A stretch of DNA of 64,000 nucleotides from Halorussus rarus (GCF_003369835.1 NZ_QPMJ01000002.1:806001-870000); one strand, 5' to 3'. Counted from the first letter of the stretch, positions 26,173 through 34,283 are shown. Program-made: numbers and translations. The notes: generated from the sequence alone by a model not told the origin.

Positions 26173-26310
26173 ATCTCCTCGCGAAAGATTACCGGACAGA
26201 ATACCGGCAGAAGTTGCCAGCCGGTCGGCGGAAATTTCATCGCGGCGAGCCGCCGGACGGAACTCGCGCGCGGCCCCGGCCGACGATTGGGCGGGCGAGC
26301 CCGGACCGGC

Positions 26311-26856
26311 TCAGTACGCCTTGGCGTAGACGTTCTCGGTCCTGGTCGTCCCGTCGAGTTGGGTCTCGGCCTCGCCGGCCTTCTCGAAGCCGCGGTCCTC
26401 GTAGAAGGCGTTGCCCATCTCGTTGTCGGCCAGCACCATCGCCCGGATGCGCTCGGCGCCCATCGCGGTCAGACGGTCCTCCACCGCCTCGAGCAGAGTC
26501 GACCCGATACCCTCGCCCCACCGGTCCGGGCTGACCGACAGCCTGAGGACGTCGCCCTCGGTTCCGGAAGACTCGGTTCGCTCGCCTTCCGACGTTCGCG
26601 TCGCTTCGCTCCGCTCGCCCCCTTCCGTCGCGCCGTGCGCGAACCCGACGACCGCGCCGTCCTCGTCCGCTGCGACGAGACACACCTGCTCGTCGTCGCC
26701 GATGAACCGGTTCATCGTCTCCTCGGCGTACCACTCGGAGACGGCGTCGTCGATGACCGATTCGGGTACGACGTCCGCGTACGCTTCCGACCACGACTCG
26801 CGGGCGACCGACCGGATGGCCGGGACGTCGTCGTCGGTGGCGTCTCGAATGTCCAT
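26311..26856 (-). CDS. GNAT family N-acetyltransferase
   Basis: 181 residues. MDIRDATDDDVPAIRSVARES is the GNAT N-terminal strand-helix; the acetyl-CoA site is LSVSPDRWGEGIGSTLLEAVEDRL (about 105-128), and the C-terminal NEMGNAFYEDRGFEKAGEAETQL is motif B. A Glu/Arg/Ser-rich insert (residues about 77-98) interrupts the fold, a frequent haloarchaeal feature. Substrate unknown. Confidence 0.85.
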   Translation of the reverse strand: MDIRDATDDDVPAIRSVARESWSEAYADVVPESVIDDAVSEWYAEETMNRFIGDDEQVCLVAADEDGAVVGFAHGATEGGERSEATRTSEGERTESSGTEGDVLRLSVSPDRWGEGIGSTLLEAVEDRLTAMGAERIRAMVLADNEMGNAFYEDRGFEKAGEAETQLDGTTRTENVYAKAY

Positions 26857-27002
26857 GAGTCACGTTAGCACGAGAAGCCGTTAGCCGTAGCGGTCGGATT
26901 CGTCGGCGGTCGTGGCAGAAGGTGGAGAGTTGCGGAGCTCGAAACGGCTAGCGGCCGCCGAGGGCCGCGCGCGACCGCGGAGGAACCCCCGGGCGACGGA
27001 AT

Positions 27003-27009
27003 CACTTAT
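27003..27009 (+). promoter_or_regulatory. TATA-like box of the small membrane protein gene
   Basis: CACTTAT ends 25 nt before the ATG at 27035 and overlaps an alternative in-frame ATG at 27008, which argues for the later start. Confidence 0.4.
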
Positions 27010-27034
27010 GACGGTTCGGCAACGAGTCGGAGCG

Positions 27035-27382
27035 ATGAACGACACCCTGGAGTTCGCCGCCCTCCTCCTGTTCGCCGCCGCGCCGCTCGCCGCGGTTCTC
27101 ACCGGGTACGCGGTCTTCCGCGCCCACCGCCGGGCGGGCGGTGCCCGGCCGGTCCGGCGGGGCGTCGGCGTCGCCGTCGGACTGCTGGTCGCCGCGCCCG
27201 CCGCCTTCCTGCTCGTCGGGCGACTGCTGGTCGGCGGGGGACTCGCGGGCGGGCCACTCGCCGGCGGGCCGGCGGCCGGGCTCGTCGCGCTCGGTCCGCT
27301 CGCGCTGCTCGGCGTCGGAGTGTATCTCCTCGCCGGCGGTCGCCGGCCGGCGCTGTCCGAGCGAGCGCGAAAGAAACGGTGA
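27035..27382 (+). CDS. Small Gly/Ala-rich membrane protein
   Basis: 115 residues with three hydrophobic stretches (about 5-27, 43-63, 67-100), a basic loop in the middle and a basic C-terminus (RARKKR). No family recognised. Start chosen by the TATA-like box. Convergent with the AOR gene (24 nt between stops). Confidence 0.6.
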   Translation: MNDTLEFAALLLFAAAPLAAVLTGYAVFRAHRRAGGARPVRRGVGVAVGLLVAAPAAFLLVGRLLVGGGLAGGPLAGGPAAGLVALGPLALLGVGVYLLAGGRRPALSERARKKR

Positions 27383-27406
27383 TTCGGAATCGACTGCGAG
27401 TGCGGT

Positions 27407-29338
27407 TCAGTCGTCGCCGGAGGCGGCCGCGCCGCCGGAGCTCACGCCGGTTCCGGGGCCGGCGTCGATGCCGAGCTCCTCGAGCTTCTCGTCGGGGACG
27501 ACGCCGTCCTCCCAGCCGCGGACCTCGTAGTACTCCTCCTTGAGCTGGTCGAGCTCGACGAGCTGGCCCTCCGAGCCGCCCTGGCCCGGGATGGCCTTCT
27601 CGTCGCCCTCGACGAACCGGGCGGGCAGGTCGTCGTCGCTGCCGTCGAAGCCAGCGAGGTTGTTGTAGTAGCGCTCGAGGTTGTAGATGCGCTCGCCGGC
27701 CTCGAGCAGCTCGTCCTCCGAGAGGTCGAGCCCGGTCATGCCGTTGTACTGCATGATGTACTCCTCGATGCCCTCCGCGAAGGCGTTGAACTTGCAGATG
27801 TCGAACGAGTCGCTGATGGCGTGGAGGTCCTGGAACGTCGCACAGAGCTCGCCCTTCCCCTCGGGCTCCTGGGGGTCGACCTTCTCCGGAATGCCCAGAA
27901 TCTCGGCCGCCGGGGTGTACCCCCGGAGGTGGCAGGCGCCGCGGTTCGAGGTGGCGTAGCCGATGGCCATCCCCTTCATCGAGCGGGGGTCGTAGGCGGC
28001 CATGGTCTGGCCCTTCACGTCGAGGGACATGTCGGCGTCGCCCAGCTCCTCGGCGGCCCGCATCGAGCCCTCGGCCAGCAGGTCGGCCAGGTCGTCCTCG
28101 CGGTTGGCGACCCGCTCGATCATCTCGATCATGGTGTCGGCGTCGCCCCAGTCGAGCCCCTCGTCGAGGCGGCCCTCCTCGGAGGCCTCCATCGCCATGG
28201 CCATCGTGTTGCCCATGTCGATGGTGTCGACGCCCATGTCGTTGCACCGGTCGATCATCATCGCGATCTTGTCCCGGTCGTCGTTCATCGAGTTCGGGCC
28301 GAGCGCCCACGCCGACTCGTACTCGTAGGACTCCATCCGGATGTTGTGGTCCTCGCCCTTGTGGCGGACGTTGACCTCGACCTCCTTCTTGCACGCGACC
28401 GGGCAGGAGTGGCAGGTCGGCTCGTCGACCAGAATGTTCTCACGGACGTTCTCGCCGGAGACGTTCTCGGCGTCGATGTTGGGCTCGCTGGGGTCCTCCT
28501 CGGCCTCGCTGTGGGTTGAGGTGTTCCTCGCGTTCCGGGTCGGCAGGCCGTCCATCTCCTCGGTGAGGTTCATCAGGACGTTCGTGCCGTACATCGAGAG
28601 GCCGCCCTCGTTCGGGGCGGTGACGTCCGACTCCTGGATGACCTGCATCGCCTGCTTGTGGCCCTCCTGGAACGTCTCCTGGTCGGCGGGCTTGGGCATC
28701 TTGGTCGAGGACTTCACGACGACGGCCTTGAGGTTCTTCGAGCCCATGACGGCGCCGGTGCCGCCCCGGCCCGACGCCCGGTCGTCCTCGTTCATGATGC
28801 AGGCGTACCGCACCTGGTTCTCCCCGCCCGGCCCGATGGCCATCACCGAGAGGTTCTTCCCCACCTCACCGTCGACCTCGTCGCCGAGCTCCTCGATGGT
28901 GTCGTGGACGCCCCATCCCCACACGTGGGAGGCGTCGCGGAGTTCGACCTCGCCGTCCTCCACGACGGCGTAGACGGGCTCCTCGGCCTTCCCCTCGAAG
29001 AGGAGGCCGTCGAAGCCTGCCCACTTGAGTCGCGCCCCCGACCACCCGCCGTGGTGGGAGTCGGTGACGGTGTCGGTGAGCGGCGACTTGGTGCAGACCG
29101 CGATCCGGCCGCTCATTACGGTCTGGGTCCCCGTCAGCGGCCCGTTCATGAACGCCAGCAGGTTGTCCGGGCCGAGCGGGTCGACGTCCGGTCCGTTGTC
29201 GAACACGTACTTCACGCCGAGGCCGCGCGCGCCGATGTACTTCTTGGCGTCCTCGTCGTCGATGCTCTCGTAGTCTACCTTGTCGTCACCGAGGTCGATC
29301 CGGGCGACGTGGTCTTGAAATCCGCCGAGGTCAGTCAT
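27407..29338 (-). CDS. aor: Tungsten-dependent aldehyde ferredoxin oxidoreductase
   Basis: 643 residues, family length. The N-terminal pterin domain (YIGARGLGVKYVF, SGRIAVCTKSPLTDTVTDSHHGGWSGARLKWAGFDGLLFEG, then GGENQVRYACIMNEDDRASGRGGTGAVMGSKNLKAVVVK) and the iron-sulfur cysteines THSCPVACKKE (CxxxC type, about 311-321) plus a later Cys at CKFNAF are typical. The enzyme oxidises aldehydes, passing electrons to ferredoxin through a 4Fe-4S cluster and a bis-pterin tungsten site in the cytosol. Two MoaD-like genes for pterin or sulfur chemistry lie at 22-24 kb. C-terminal Gly/Ser/Ala tail. No neighbour gene on the transcript. Substrate not predictable. Confidence 0.92.
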   Translation of the reverse strand: MTDLGGFQDHVARIDLGDDKVDYESIDDEDAKKYIGARGLGVKYVFDNGPDVDPLGPDNLLAFMNGPLTGTQTVMSGRIAVCTKSPLTDTVTDSHHGGWSGARLKWAGFDGLLFEGKAEEPVYAVVEDGEVELRDASHVWGWGVHDTIEELGDEVDGEVGKNLSVMAIGPGGENQVRYACIMNEDDRASGRGGTGAVMGSKNLKAVVVKSSTKMPKPADQETFQEGHKQAMQVIQESDVTAPNEGGLSMYGTNVLMNLTEEMDGLPTRNARNTSTHSEAEEDPSEPNIDAENVSGENVRENILVDEPTCHSCPVACKKEVEVNVRHKGEDHNIRMESYEYESAWALGPNSMNDDRDKIAMMIDRCNDMGVDTIDMGNTMAMAMEASEEGRLDEGLDWGDADTMIEMIERVANREDDLADLLAEGSMRAAEELGDADMSLDVKGQTMAAYDPRSMKGMAIGYATSNRGACHLRGYTPAAEILGIPEKVDPQEPEGKGELCATFQDLHAISDSFDICKFNAFAEGIEEYIMQYNGMTGLDLSEDELLEAGERIYNLERYYNNLAGFDGSDDDLPARFVEGDEKAIPGQGGSEGQLVELDQLKEEYYEVRGWEDGVVPDEKLEELGIDAGPGTGVSSGGAAASGDD

Positions 29339-29501
29339 AGTAACGGTCTATCATTGTATTAGGCCGGTATCCTGTTAGTCGTTGTCGTGAGCGCGTAACC
29401 GGGACCGGTTACGTCGACAGGCTTCCCGGCGGCTCGCGCGGGGCGGGCCCGGCCGCCGCCGACCGTCGGCTTTTACACCCCCGGGCGAGAATCTCGACGG
29501 G

Positions 29502-29933
29502 ATGGTCCTCGCCGACGTCCGACCGCCGCGCTGGCTGCGCTGGGCGACCGTCGTCCTGATCGCGGGCGGCATCCTCTACGCCTCGGTGCTCGACTCGCCG
29601 TCGTCGGGGCTGCCCGCGCTCGGCCCGCTCGGCCTCGTCGAGATCGACAAGTGGCTCCACGCGCTGGCGTACGCCGCGCTCGCCGGGTCGCTCGCGGTCG
29701 CCCTCGCGCCCGGCCGGAGCCCCGCGGTCGTGGCCGGCGTCGCGGCCCTGCTCGCGGTCGGCTACGGCGTCGGCGTGGAGTTCGTGCAGGCCCCGCTGGC
29801 CGCGCGCCACTTCTCGGTCGCGGACATGGTCGCCGACGCTGTGGGAGCGGGTATTGCGGTTCTGGGCTACCGCGTGCTGGTAGGGCTGATGGGCGGGTCT
29901 CGAACGGAGTCGCGACCCGAGTCGGACGTGTGA
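29502..29933 (+). CDS. VanZ-like membrane protein
   Basis: 143 residues with three or four helices. EIDKWLHALAYAALAGSLAVAL and VGYGVGVEFVQAPLAARHFSVADMVADAVGAGI are the VanZ family motifs (His in DK-x-x-H; Glu-x-x-Gln with a late Asp). Named for a teicoplanin-resistance protein, but the family's role in archaea is unknown. The repeat copy B begins 51 nt after its stop. Confidence 0.8.
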   Translation: MVLADVRPPRWLRWATVVLIAGGILYASVLDSPSSGLPALGPLGLVEIDKWLHALAYAALAGSLAVALAPGRSPAVVAGVAALLAVGYGVGVEFVQAPLAARHFSVADMVADAVGAGIAVLGYRVLVGLMGGSRTESRPESDV

Positions 29934-29983
29934 TACGGTCTCAGTAGGTCACGGCGCGCGGGACACTGACTTCTGGGTTTTCT

Positions 29984-30108
29984 GGTGCGCGTGAGCAACG
30001 CGCGCGAGGGACGACTGAGCGACCGAAGGGAGCGAAGGAGGAGGCTGGGGAGGACGAGGGTCGGTCTAATAGCGGTGCGGAAATTCACAGGTGACGGCAG
30101 TAGCTAGC
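29984..30108 (-). repeat. Dispersed hairpin repeat, copy B
   Basis: Minus-strand copy. Head GCTAGCTACTGCCGTCACCT at 30108 reading down, then CCTCCCCAGCCTCCTC and TCGTCCCTCGCGCG, ending with a short GCGCG/CGCGC stem near 29985-30005. About 65 nt in the middle are identical to copy D at 31553-31677. Its head faces that of copy C across 29 nt. Confidence 0.85.
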
Positions 30109-30137
30109 GCATTCTCGGCCTGGAAAAACAGCGTGAC

Positions 30138-30293
30138 GCTAGCTACTCCCGTCACCTATGTACAGCACAGCCCCGCAACCGCCCTGCGACAGCCACACAC
30201 CTCCCCAGCCTCCTGCGTTGCTCGGCCAAAGGCCTGCGCTACTCGTCCCTCGCGCATAACGGCGCGACCACGAGGGTCGCGCCAGCACGCGCC
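30138..30293 (+). repeat. Dispersed hairpin repeat, copy C
   Basis: Plus-strand copy: GCTAGCTACTCCCGTCACCT head, CCTCCCCAGCCTCCTG, an internal GGCC/GGCC hairpin, TCGTCCCTCGCGC, and a terminal stem GGCGCGACC (30261-30269)/GGTCGCGCC (30275-30283) before CAGCACGCGCC. It sits upstream of raSEA. Confidence 0.85.
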
Positions 30294-30403
30294 TGAGCAC
30301 AGATTTAGCTCTGCGTACGGTGACAGTCATCACCGCTTAACGGGGAACACCCAGCATATCGGACCCGAAGCCGATTTACGCGCCGGGCCGCTACCCGCCG
30401 GTA

Positions 30404-31489
30404 ATGAGCAAGCCGACGCCCGAGGTCTACGAGCAGGGCCGGGGCATGGACGCCCACAACAAGGTGATGCGGGACATCCGGGCCCAGAAAGACAAGACGT
30501 ACGACCCCCACGAGCCCACCCGGGTCTGGATCGACGAGGACCGGACGCCCGGCGGGGTCTACCAGAGCCTCACCATCATCCTCAACACCGGCGGCTGTCG
30601 GTGGGCCCGGGCCGGCGGCTGCACCATGTGCGGCTACGTCGCCGAGTCGGTCGAGGGCGGGTCGGTCGCCCACGACGCGCTGATGGACCAGATCGAGGTC
30701 TGCCTCGACCACGAGCGCGAACAGATAGAGGCCGGCGAGGCCGACGGGGAGTCGGGCCTGATCAAGATCTACACCTCCGGGTCGTTCCTCGACGAGCGCG
30801 AGGTCGGCGCCGAGACCCGGCGGGCCATCGCCGAGACGTTCGGCGACCGCGAGCGCATCGTGGTCGAGAGCCTGCCCGACTTCGTCGACCGCGAGAAGCT
30901 CGAAGACTTCACCGAGCAGGGCCTCGACACCGACGTCGCCATCGGCCTCGAGACCGCGACCGACCGGGTGCGCCACGACTGCGTGAACAAGTACTTCGAC
31001 TTCGAGGACTTCGTCGCGGCCAGCGAGCAGGCCGACGAGGCGGGCGCCGGCGTGAAGGCCTACCTCCTGATGAAGCCGCCGTTCCTCAGCGAGTCCGAGG
31101 CCGTCGAGGACATGAAGTCCTCGGTCCGGCGGTGCGCCGAGTACGCCCACACCGTCTCGATGAACCCGACCAACGTCCAGCGCTACACCATGGTCGACGA
31201 GCTCTACTTCCGGGACGGCTACCGCCCGCCGTGGCTCTGGTCGGTCGCCGAGGTGCTCGAGGACACCGCGGACGCCGACGCCATCGTGGTCTCGGACCCC
31301 GTGGGCCACGGCAGCGACCGCGGCCCGCACAACTGTGGGGAGTGCGACGACCGGGTCCAGACCGCCATCAAGGACTTCGACCTCCGGCAGGATCCCTCGG
31401 TGTTCTCGGAGGTGTCCTGCGAGTGCGAGGCGACCTGGGAAGCGGTCGTCGAGCGCGAGACGAGCTTCAGCCTGCCGCTGGCGCGGTAG
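30404..31489 (+). CDS. raSEA: Archaeosine biosynthesis radical SAM protein RaSEA
   Basis: 361 residues. The radical-SAM cluster motif is CX7CX2C (Cys65, Cys73, Cys76) in NTGGCRWARAGGCTMCGYV, the unusual spacing of RaSEA and related Elp3-like enzymes. Further family blocks: IKIYTSGSFLDEREVG, VESLPDFVDREKLEDFTEQG and VAIGLETATDRVR. In euryarchaea RaSEA works with ArcS: it cleaves the lysine adduct left by ArcS on preQ0-tRNA to give archaeosine (G+) at position 15. The C-terminal CGECDDRVQ and CECEATW cysteines may bind zinc. It lies between repeats B/C and D. Confidence 0.92.
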   Translation: MSKPTPEVYEQGRGMDAHNKVMRDIRAQKDKTYDPHEPTRVWIDEDRTPGGVYQSLTIILNTGGCRWARAGGCTMCGYVAESVEGGSVAHDALMDQIEVCLDHEREQIEAGEADGESGLIKIYTSGSFLDEREVGAETRRAIAETFGDRERIVVESLPDFVDREKLEDFTEQGLDTDVAIGLETATDRVRHDCVNKYFDFEDFVAASEQADEAGAGVKAYLLMKPPFLSESEAVEDMKSSVRRCAEYAHTVSMNPTNVQRYTMVDELYFRDGYRPPWLWSVAEVLEDTADADAIVVSDPVGHGSDRGPHNCGECDDRVQTAIKDFDLRQDPSVFSEVSCECEATWEAVVERETSFSLPLAR

Positions 31490-31552
31490 GTCGGGGGCGT
31501 TAATTCTCTCGCGATTGCTCGGCTTTTCATCGTCGGCGCGTCTTCCATCGTC

Positions 31553-31677
31553 GGCGCGTGCGAGTAACGCGCGCGAGGGACGACTGAGCGACCGAAGGGA
31601 GCGAAGGAGGAGGCTGGGGAGGACGAGGGTCGGTCCAGTTGCGGTGGGGAAATTCAGAGGTGACGGCAGTAGCTAGC
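31553..31677 (-). repeat. Dispersed hairpin repeat, copy D
   Basis: Same orientation as copy B and nearly identical to it over the CGCGCGAGGG to GAGGGTCGGT core (about 65 nt). B and D therefore form direct repeats about 1.57 kb apart on both sides of raSEA. Head GCTAGCTACTGCCGTCACCT faces the lipoprotein gene at 31742. Confidence 0.85.
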
Positions 31678-31741
31678 TTCTCTCGTTCTTCCGCCATCGG
31701 AACCGCCCGTATTGATTTACCCAGTTCCGACAATACACCGC

Positions 31742-32290
31742 TTACAGTCCGCCGCACGCCATCGACGTCGAGATCGACCGGCTCTCGATGCCGTCCTCCC
31801 GGATCGCCACGTCGGTCGCCGAGTTGTTGCAGTCGAACCGTGATTTCGGAACGTCGACCGTCTTCGACCGCTCACCGACGCGGACCGTAACCGCGTAGTG
31901 TCGCGGGTCCCGCAGGTCGACGATGAGATTCGTGTCGGCGTCGAGGGCGTACTCCCCGCGGAACCACGGCTCGGCGTCGCCTTCACCGGCGATTTCGAGC
32001 GCGACGTCGCGGCTCCGGTCGGTCACGTTCCAGGCTGTGACCGGGTGGTTGTTCCCACCGCGGCCGACAGCGAGCGTCGTGAGCGTCGACTCCGCCGAGA
32101 GTGTAGGCATGGCCGACGGCGCGCTACTGTCGGGACGCAGACCCGGCACCTCCCTGACGTCGGGCGGTCCGTCGTCGACCGACAGCGACGACGTACACCC
32201 GGCGAGCGACCCGACCAGCGCCGACCCGCCGAGCGCGAGCAGGCGCCGTCTGGCGGGCCGCGCCGCGTCGTGACAGTCGTCCGGTCGCAT
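31742..32290 (-). CDS. Lipoprotein, paralogue of the upstream gene
   Basis: 182 residues. RRRLLALGGSALVGSLAGC is a Tat-like leader with lipobox. The mature part has a beta-rich domain (TLAVGRGGNNHPVTAWNVTD, YAVTVRVGERSKTVDV) and ends KSRFDCNNSATDVAIREDGIESRSISTSMAC, with two cysteines that may form a disulfide. The next upstream gene encodes a clear paralogue, separated by only 2 nt. Function unknown. Confidence 0.72.
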   Translation of the reverse strand: MRPDDCHDAARPARRRLLALGGSALVGSLAGCTSSLSVDDGPPDVREVPGLRPDSSAPSAMPTLSAESTLTTLAVGRGGNNHPVTAWNVTDRSRDVALEIAGEGDAEPWFRGEYALDADTNLIVDLRDPRHYAVTVRVGERSKTVDVPKSRFDCNNSATDVAIREDGIESRSISTSMACGGL

Positions 32291-32292
32291 CG

Positions 32293-32928
32293 CTACCCTC
32301 CTCCCGAGGCATCCGAAGTGCTCTCAGTCCCGGGCGTCGTCGTGCAGGCCATGTCGGTCGTGACCGTCCCGGTCTCGACGTCGTCCGGTTTCACGATAAC
32401 GTCGGTCCCCGTGGCGTTGCACCGGAAGCGGTCCTGCCCGACCTCGACCGTCCCCTCGCGGTCGCCCGTCTCGACCGACAGTTCGTAGGCGCCGCGGTCG
32501 CGGAAGACGACCGCGAGGGGCGCGTCCGCCGGGAACTCGGCAGTCGTCCGCCGGAGTTCCGTGCCGCCGGTCGACACCGTCACCGTCATCGTCGCCGACT
32601 CGCCGGTGAGGTTCCAGACCCAGACGTGGGGCGTCTGGTAGAGGCTGCCCGGCGAGTCCGGTCGCTCGCCGACGACGAAGGCGCGGAAGGGTTCGTACGT
32701 GTCCGAGTCGATGGTCGGCGAGCGCGGGACGCCCCGGTCGGCGACCCCGGCGGGGTCGACCTCGCGGACCTCGGGCGGGCTCTCCGCGGTCGTCTCCGTT
32801 TGGGCGGTCGTACTGCCGGTTACGCCGGTCGTTCCGCCCGGCGAGCCGCCGCCGGCACCGAGACAGCCAGCGAGGCCGAGCGACACGCCTGCTCCGCAAA
32901 CCCGGAGGAGTCGGCGTCTGGAGGGCAC
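32293..32928 (-). CDS. Lipoprotein, first of a paralogous pair
   Basis: 211 residues from a GTG at 32928 (VPSRRRLLRVCGAGVSLGLAGC, twin-arginine-type leader and lipobox). Mature part: Thr/Gly-rich linker, TPHVWVWNLTGESATMTVTVSTGG, FRDRGAYELSVETGDREGTVEVGQ, and C-terminal QDRFRCNATGTDVIVKPDDVETGTVTTDMAC, which aligns with the end of the downstream gene. Two conserved Cys flank a beta-hairpin-like segment. Upstream ATG at 33039 would give a non-signal N-terminus and is rejected. Confidence 0.7.
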   Translation of the reverse strand: MPSRRRLLRVCGAGVSLGLAGCLGAGGGSPGGTTGVTGSTTAQTETTAESPPEVREVDPAGVADRGVPRSPTIDSDTYEPFRAFVVGERPDSPGSLYQTPHVWVWNLTGESATMTVTVSTGGTELRRTTAEFPADAPLAVVFRDRGAYELSVETGDREGTVEVGQDRFRCNATGTDVIVKPDDVETGTVTTDMACTTTPGTESTSDASGGG

Positions 32929-33199
32929 GCCCGAGCAGAGAACCCCGGCTGCCAAGTGCTTTCTGTCGCGCCCCGGACCGTCAGCGACCGCCGAGCTGTT
33001 GGACCGTCGACACGGTAAGCGGCCGCGGACGGCGTTCAATGCGGCGTTCGCGCGGCTAAGGCCGACCTACGGCCGCGCTACTCACCGGATAACAAAGTCC
33101 GCACCGACCCACTGGTTCGACCGGGGGTGGCACATCGAGGGCGGCGCCCGGCGACCCGGGGAGTTCGCCGGACGCCGCCGACCCGGTGTGTCGGGCACA

Positions 33200-33325
33200 A
33201 TGTCCGAGGGTTGGGGCGACTACGAAACGATCTTCTGTTCGAACGGCTGGATCGAGATCCGGAACAGCGACGAGACCGACGACCAGTGGATCGCCAGCGA
33301 CACGCCCGTCTCGATAGAGCGATGA
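33200..33325 (+). CDS. Very small protein (DUF7331-like)
   Basis: 41 residues. MSEGWGDYETIFCSNGWIEIR...DQWIASDTPVSI resembles a short haloarchaeal family with a Trp-Ile-x-Ser-Asp ending that I recall as DUF7331. Its TGA overlaps the next ATG (ATGA), so the pair is translated together. Confidence 0.55.
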   Translation: MSEGWGDYETIFCSNGWIEIRNSDETDDQWIASDTPVSIER

Positions 33326-33453
33326 CGGTGACCGCAGGACCGCTCACGCCGTGGTCGGTGGTGGCGGTCGTCGGCTGGCTGGTCTGCGTCGTGGTCGTCT
33401 GGGTGCTGTTCTACGCCTACGGTCGGAGCCAGAAGCGGGGTTCGCGGTACTGA
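33322..33453 (+). CDS. Very small single-helix membrane protein
   Basis: 43 residues with one transmembrane helix (about 11-33, VVAVVGWLVCVVVVWVLFYAY) and a basic C-terminus (GRSQKRGSRY) pointing to the cytosol. ATGA overlap with the preceding 41-residue gene implies coupled translation. No family recognised. Confidence 0.55.
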   Translation: MTVTAGPLTPWSVVAVVGWLVCVVVVWVLFYAYGRSQKRGSRY

Positions 33454-33510
33454 CCGAGTACCACGGTGCCGTGCGACGGTAGTGTCCGAACGGATTTCCG
33501 CGCCGAGCCG

Positions 33511-34188
33511 TCAGGCCTCGAAGCCCCGCAGGATACCCTGGCCGTCGGTCCCGCCGACGTCGGGCAGCGAGATGCGCTCGGGGTGGGGCATCAGCACCGC
33601 CACGTTCTCGGCCTCGCCGGCGACGCCCGCGACGTTGTCTTTCGAGCCGTTGGGGTTGGCCTCGTCGGTGACGTTGCCGTCCGCGTCGCAGTACCGGAAG
33701 AGCACGCGGTCCGCGTCCGTCAGTTCCGCGAGGCGATCGTCGGCGATCTCGAAGCGGCCCTCGCCGTGGGCGATCGGGAGTTCGACGACCTCGCCCTCGT
33801 CGTAGGACGCCGTCCACGGCGTGTCGGCGTTCTCGACTCTGACGTGGACGCGCTCGCACTGGAACCGGGCGGAGGCGTTGGTGGTGAACGCGCCGGGAGT
33901 CAGCCGCGACTCCGAGCCGATCTGGGCGCCGTTGCAGACCCCGAGGACCGGCGTGCCCGCCGCGGCGGCCTCCCGGACCTCGGCCAGTACGGGGCTGTTG
34001 GCCGCGATGGCGCCGGCCCGGAGGTAGTCGCCGTAGGAGAACCCGCCGGGCAGCATCACGCCGGTGGTGTCGTCGGGCAGGCCGTCCTCGTGCCAGACGA
34101 GTTCGGCGTCGATGCCGAGGTGGTCGAGCGCGCGCCGGGCGTCGCGGTCGCAGTTGCTCCCGCCGAACTGGACGATGGCGACCGTCAC
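33511..34188 (-). CDS. purQ: Phosphoribosylformylglycinamidine synthase subunit PurQ
   Basis: 225 residues. The glutaminase subunit of FGAM synthase, which makes ammonia from glutamine for the fourth step of purine synthesis, in complex with PurS and PurL. The Cys nucleophile is in VLGVCNGAQIG (about 85-95) and the His/Glu of the triad are near LMPHPERISLPDVGG. Start is a GTG (VTVAIVQFGGSNCDRD), matching the family, with GGAGG about 8 nt before it. The first 15 nt are repeated exactly in the spacer between purS and purQ, in a hairpin. purS lies 111 nt upstream. Confidence 0.93.
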   Translation of the reverse strand: MTVAIVQFGGSNCDRDARRALDHLGIDAELVWHEDGLPDDTTGVMLPGGFSYGDYLRAGAIAANSPVLAEVREAAAAGTPVLGVCNGAQIGSESRLTPGAFTTNASARFQCERVHVRVENADTPWTASYDEGEVVELPIAHGEGRFEIADDRLAELTDADRVLFRYCDADGNVTDEANPNGSKDNVAGVAGEAENVAVLMPHPERISLPDVGGTDGQGILRGFEA

Positions 34189-34247
34189 GCCGACCGCCTC
34201 CCGTGGCGTCGGCAGACGGTCGGTATCGTCGAGATGGCGACCGTCAC
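34185..34247 (-). other. Possible 20-codon leader ORF before purQ
   Basis: A GTG-started frame in the purS-purQ spacer encodes VTVAISTIPTVCRRHGRRSA and its TGA overlaps the purQ GTG as GTGA. Its first five codons copy those of purQ. It may be a translated leader that couples or tunes purQ translation, or a chance frame. Confidence 0.3.
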
Positions 34248-34283
34248 TGGAGCCACCTCCAGTGGTGGCGAACGGTCGCCATC
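34233..34283 (-). promoter_or_regulatory. Long hairpin between purS and purQ
   Basis: Outer stem ACGGTCGCCATC/GATGGCGACCGT (34272-34283 with 34233-34244, 12 bp) plus inner stem CACTGGAG/CTCCAGTG (34245-34252 with 34257-34264, 8 bp). The same ACGGTCGCCATC is also at the purQ start (34174-34185), so the outer arm can pair with either site. Confidence 0.55.
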
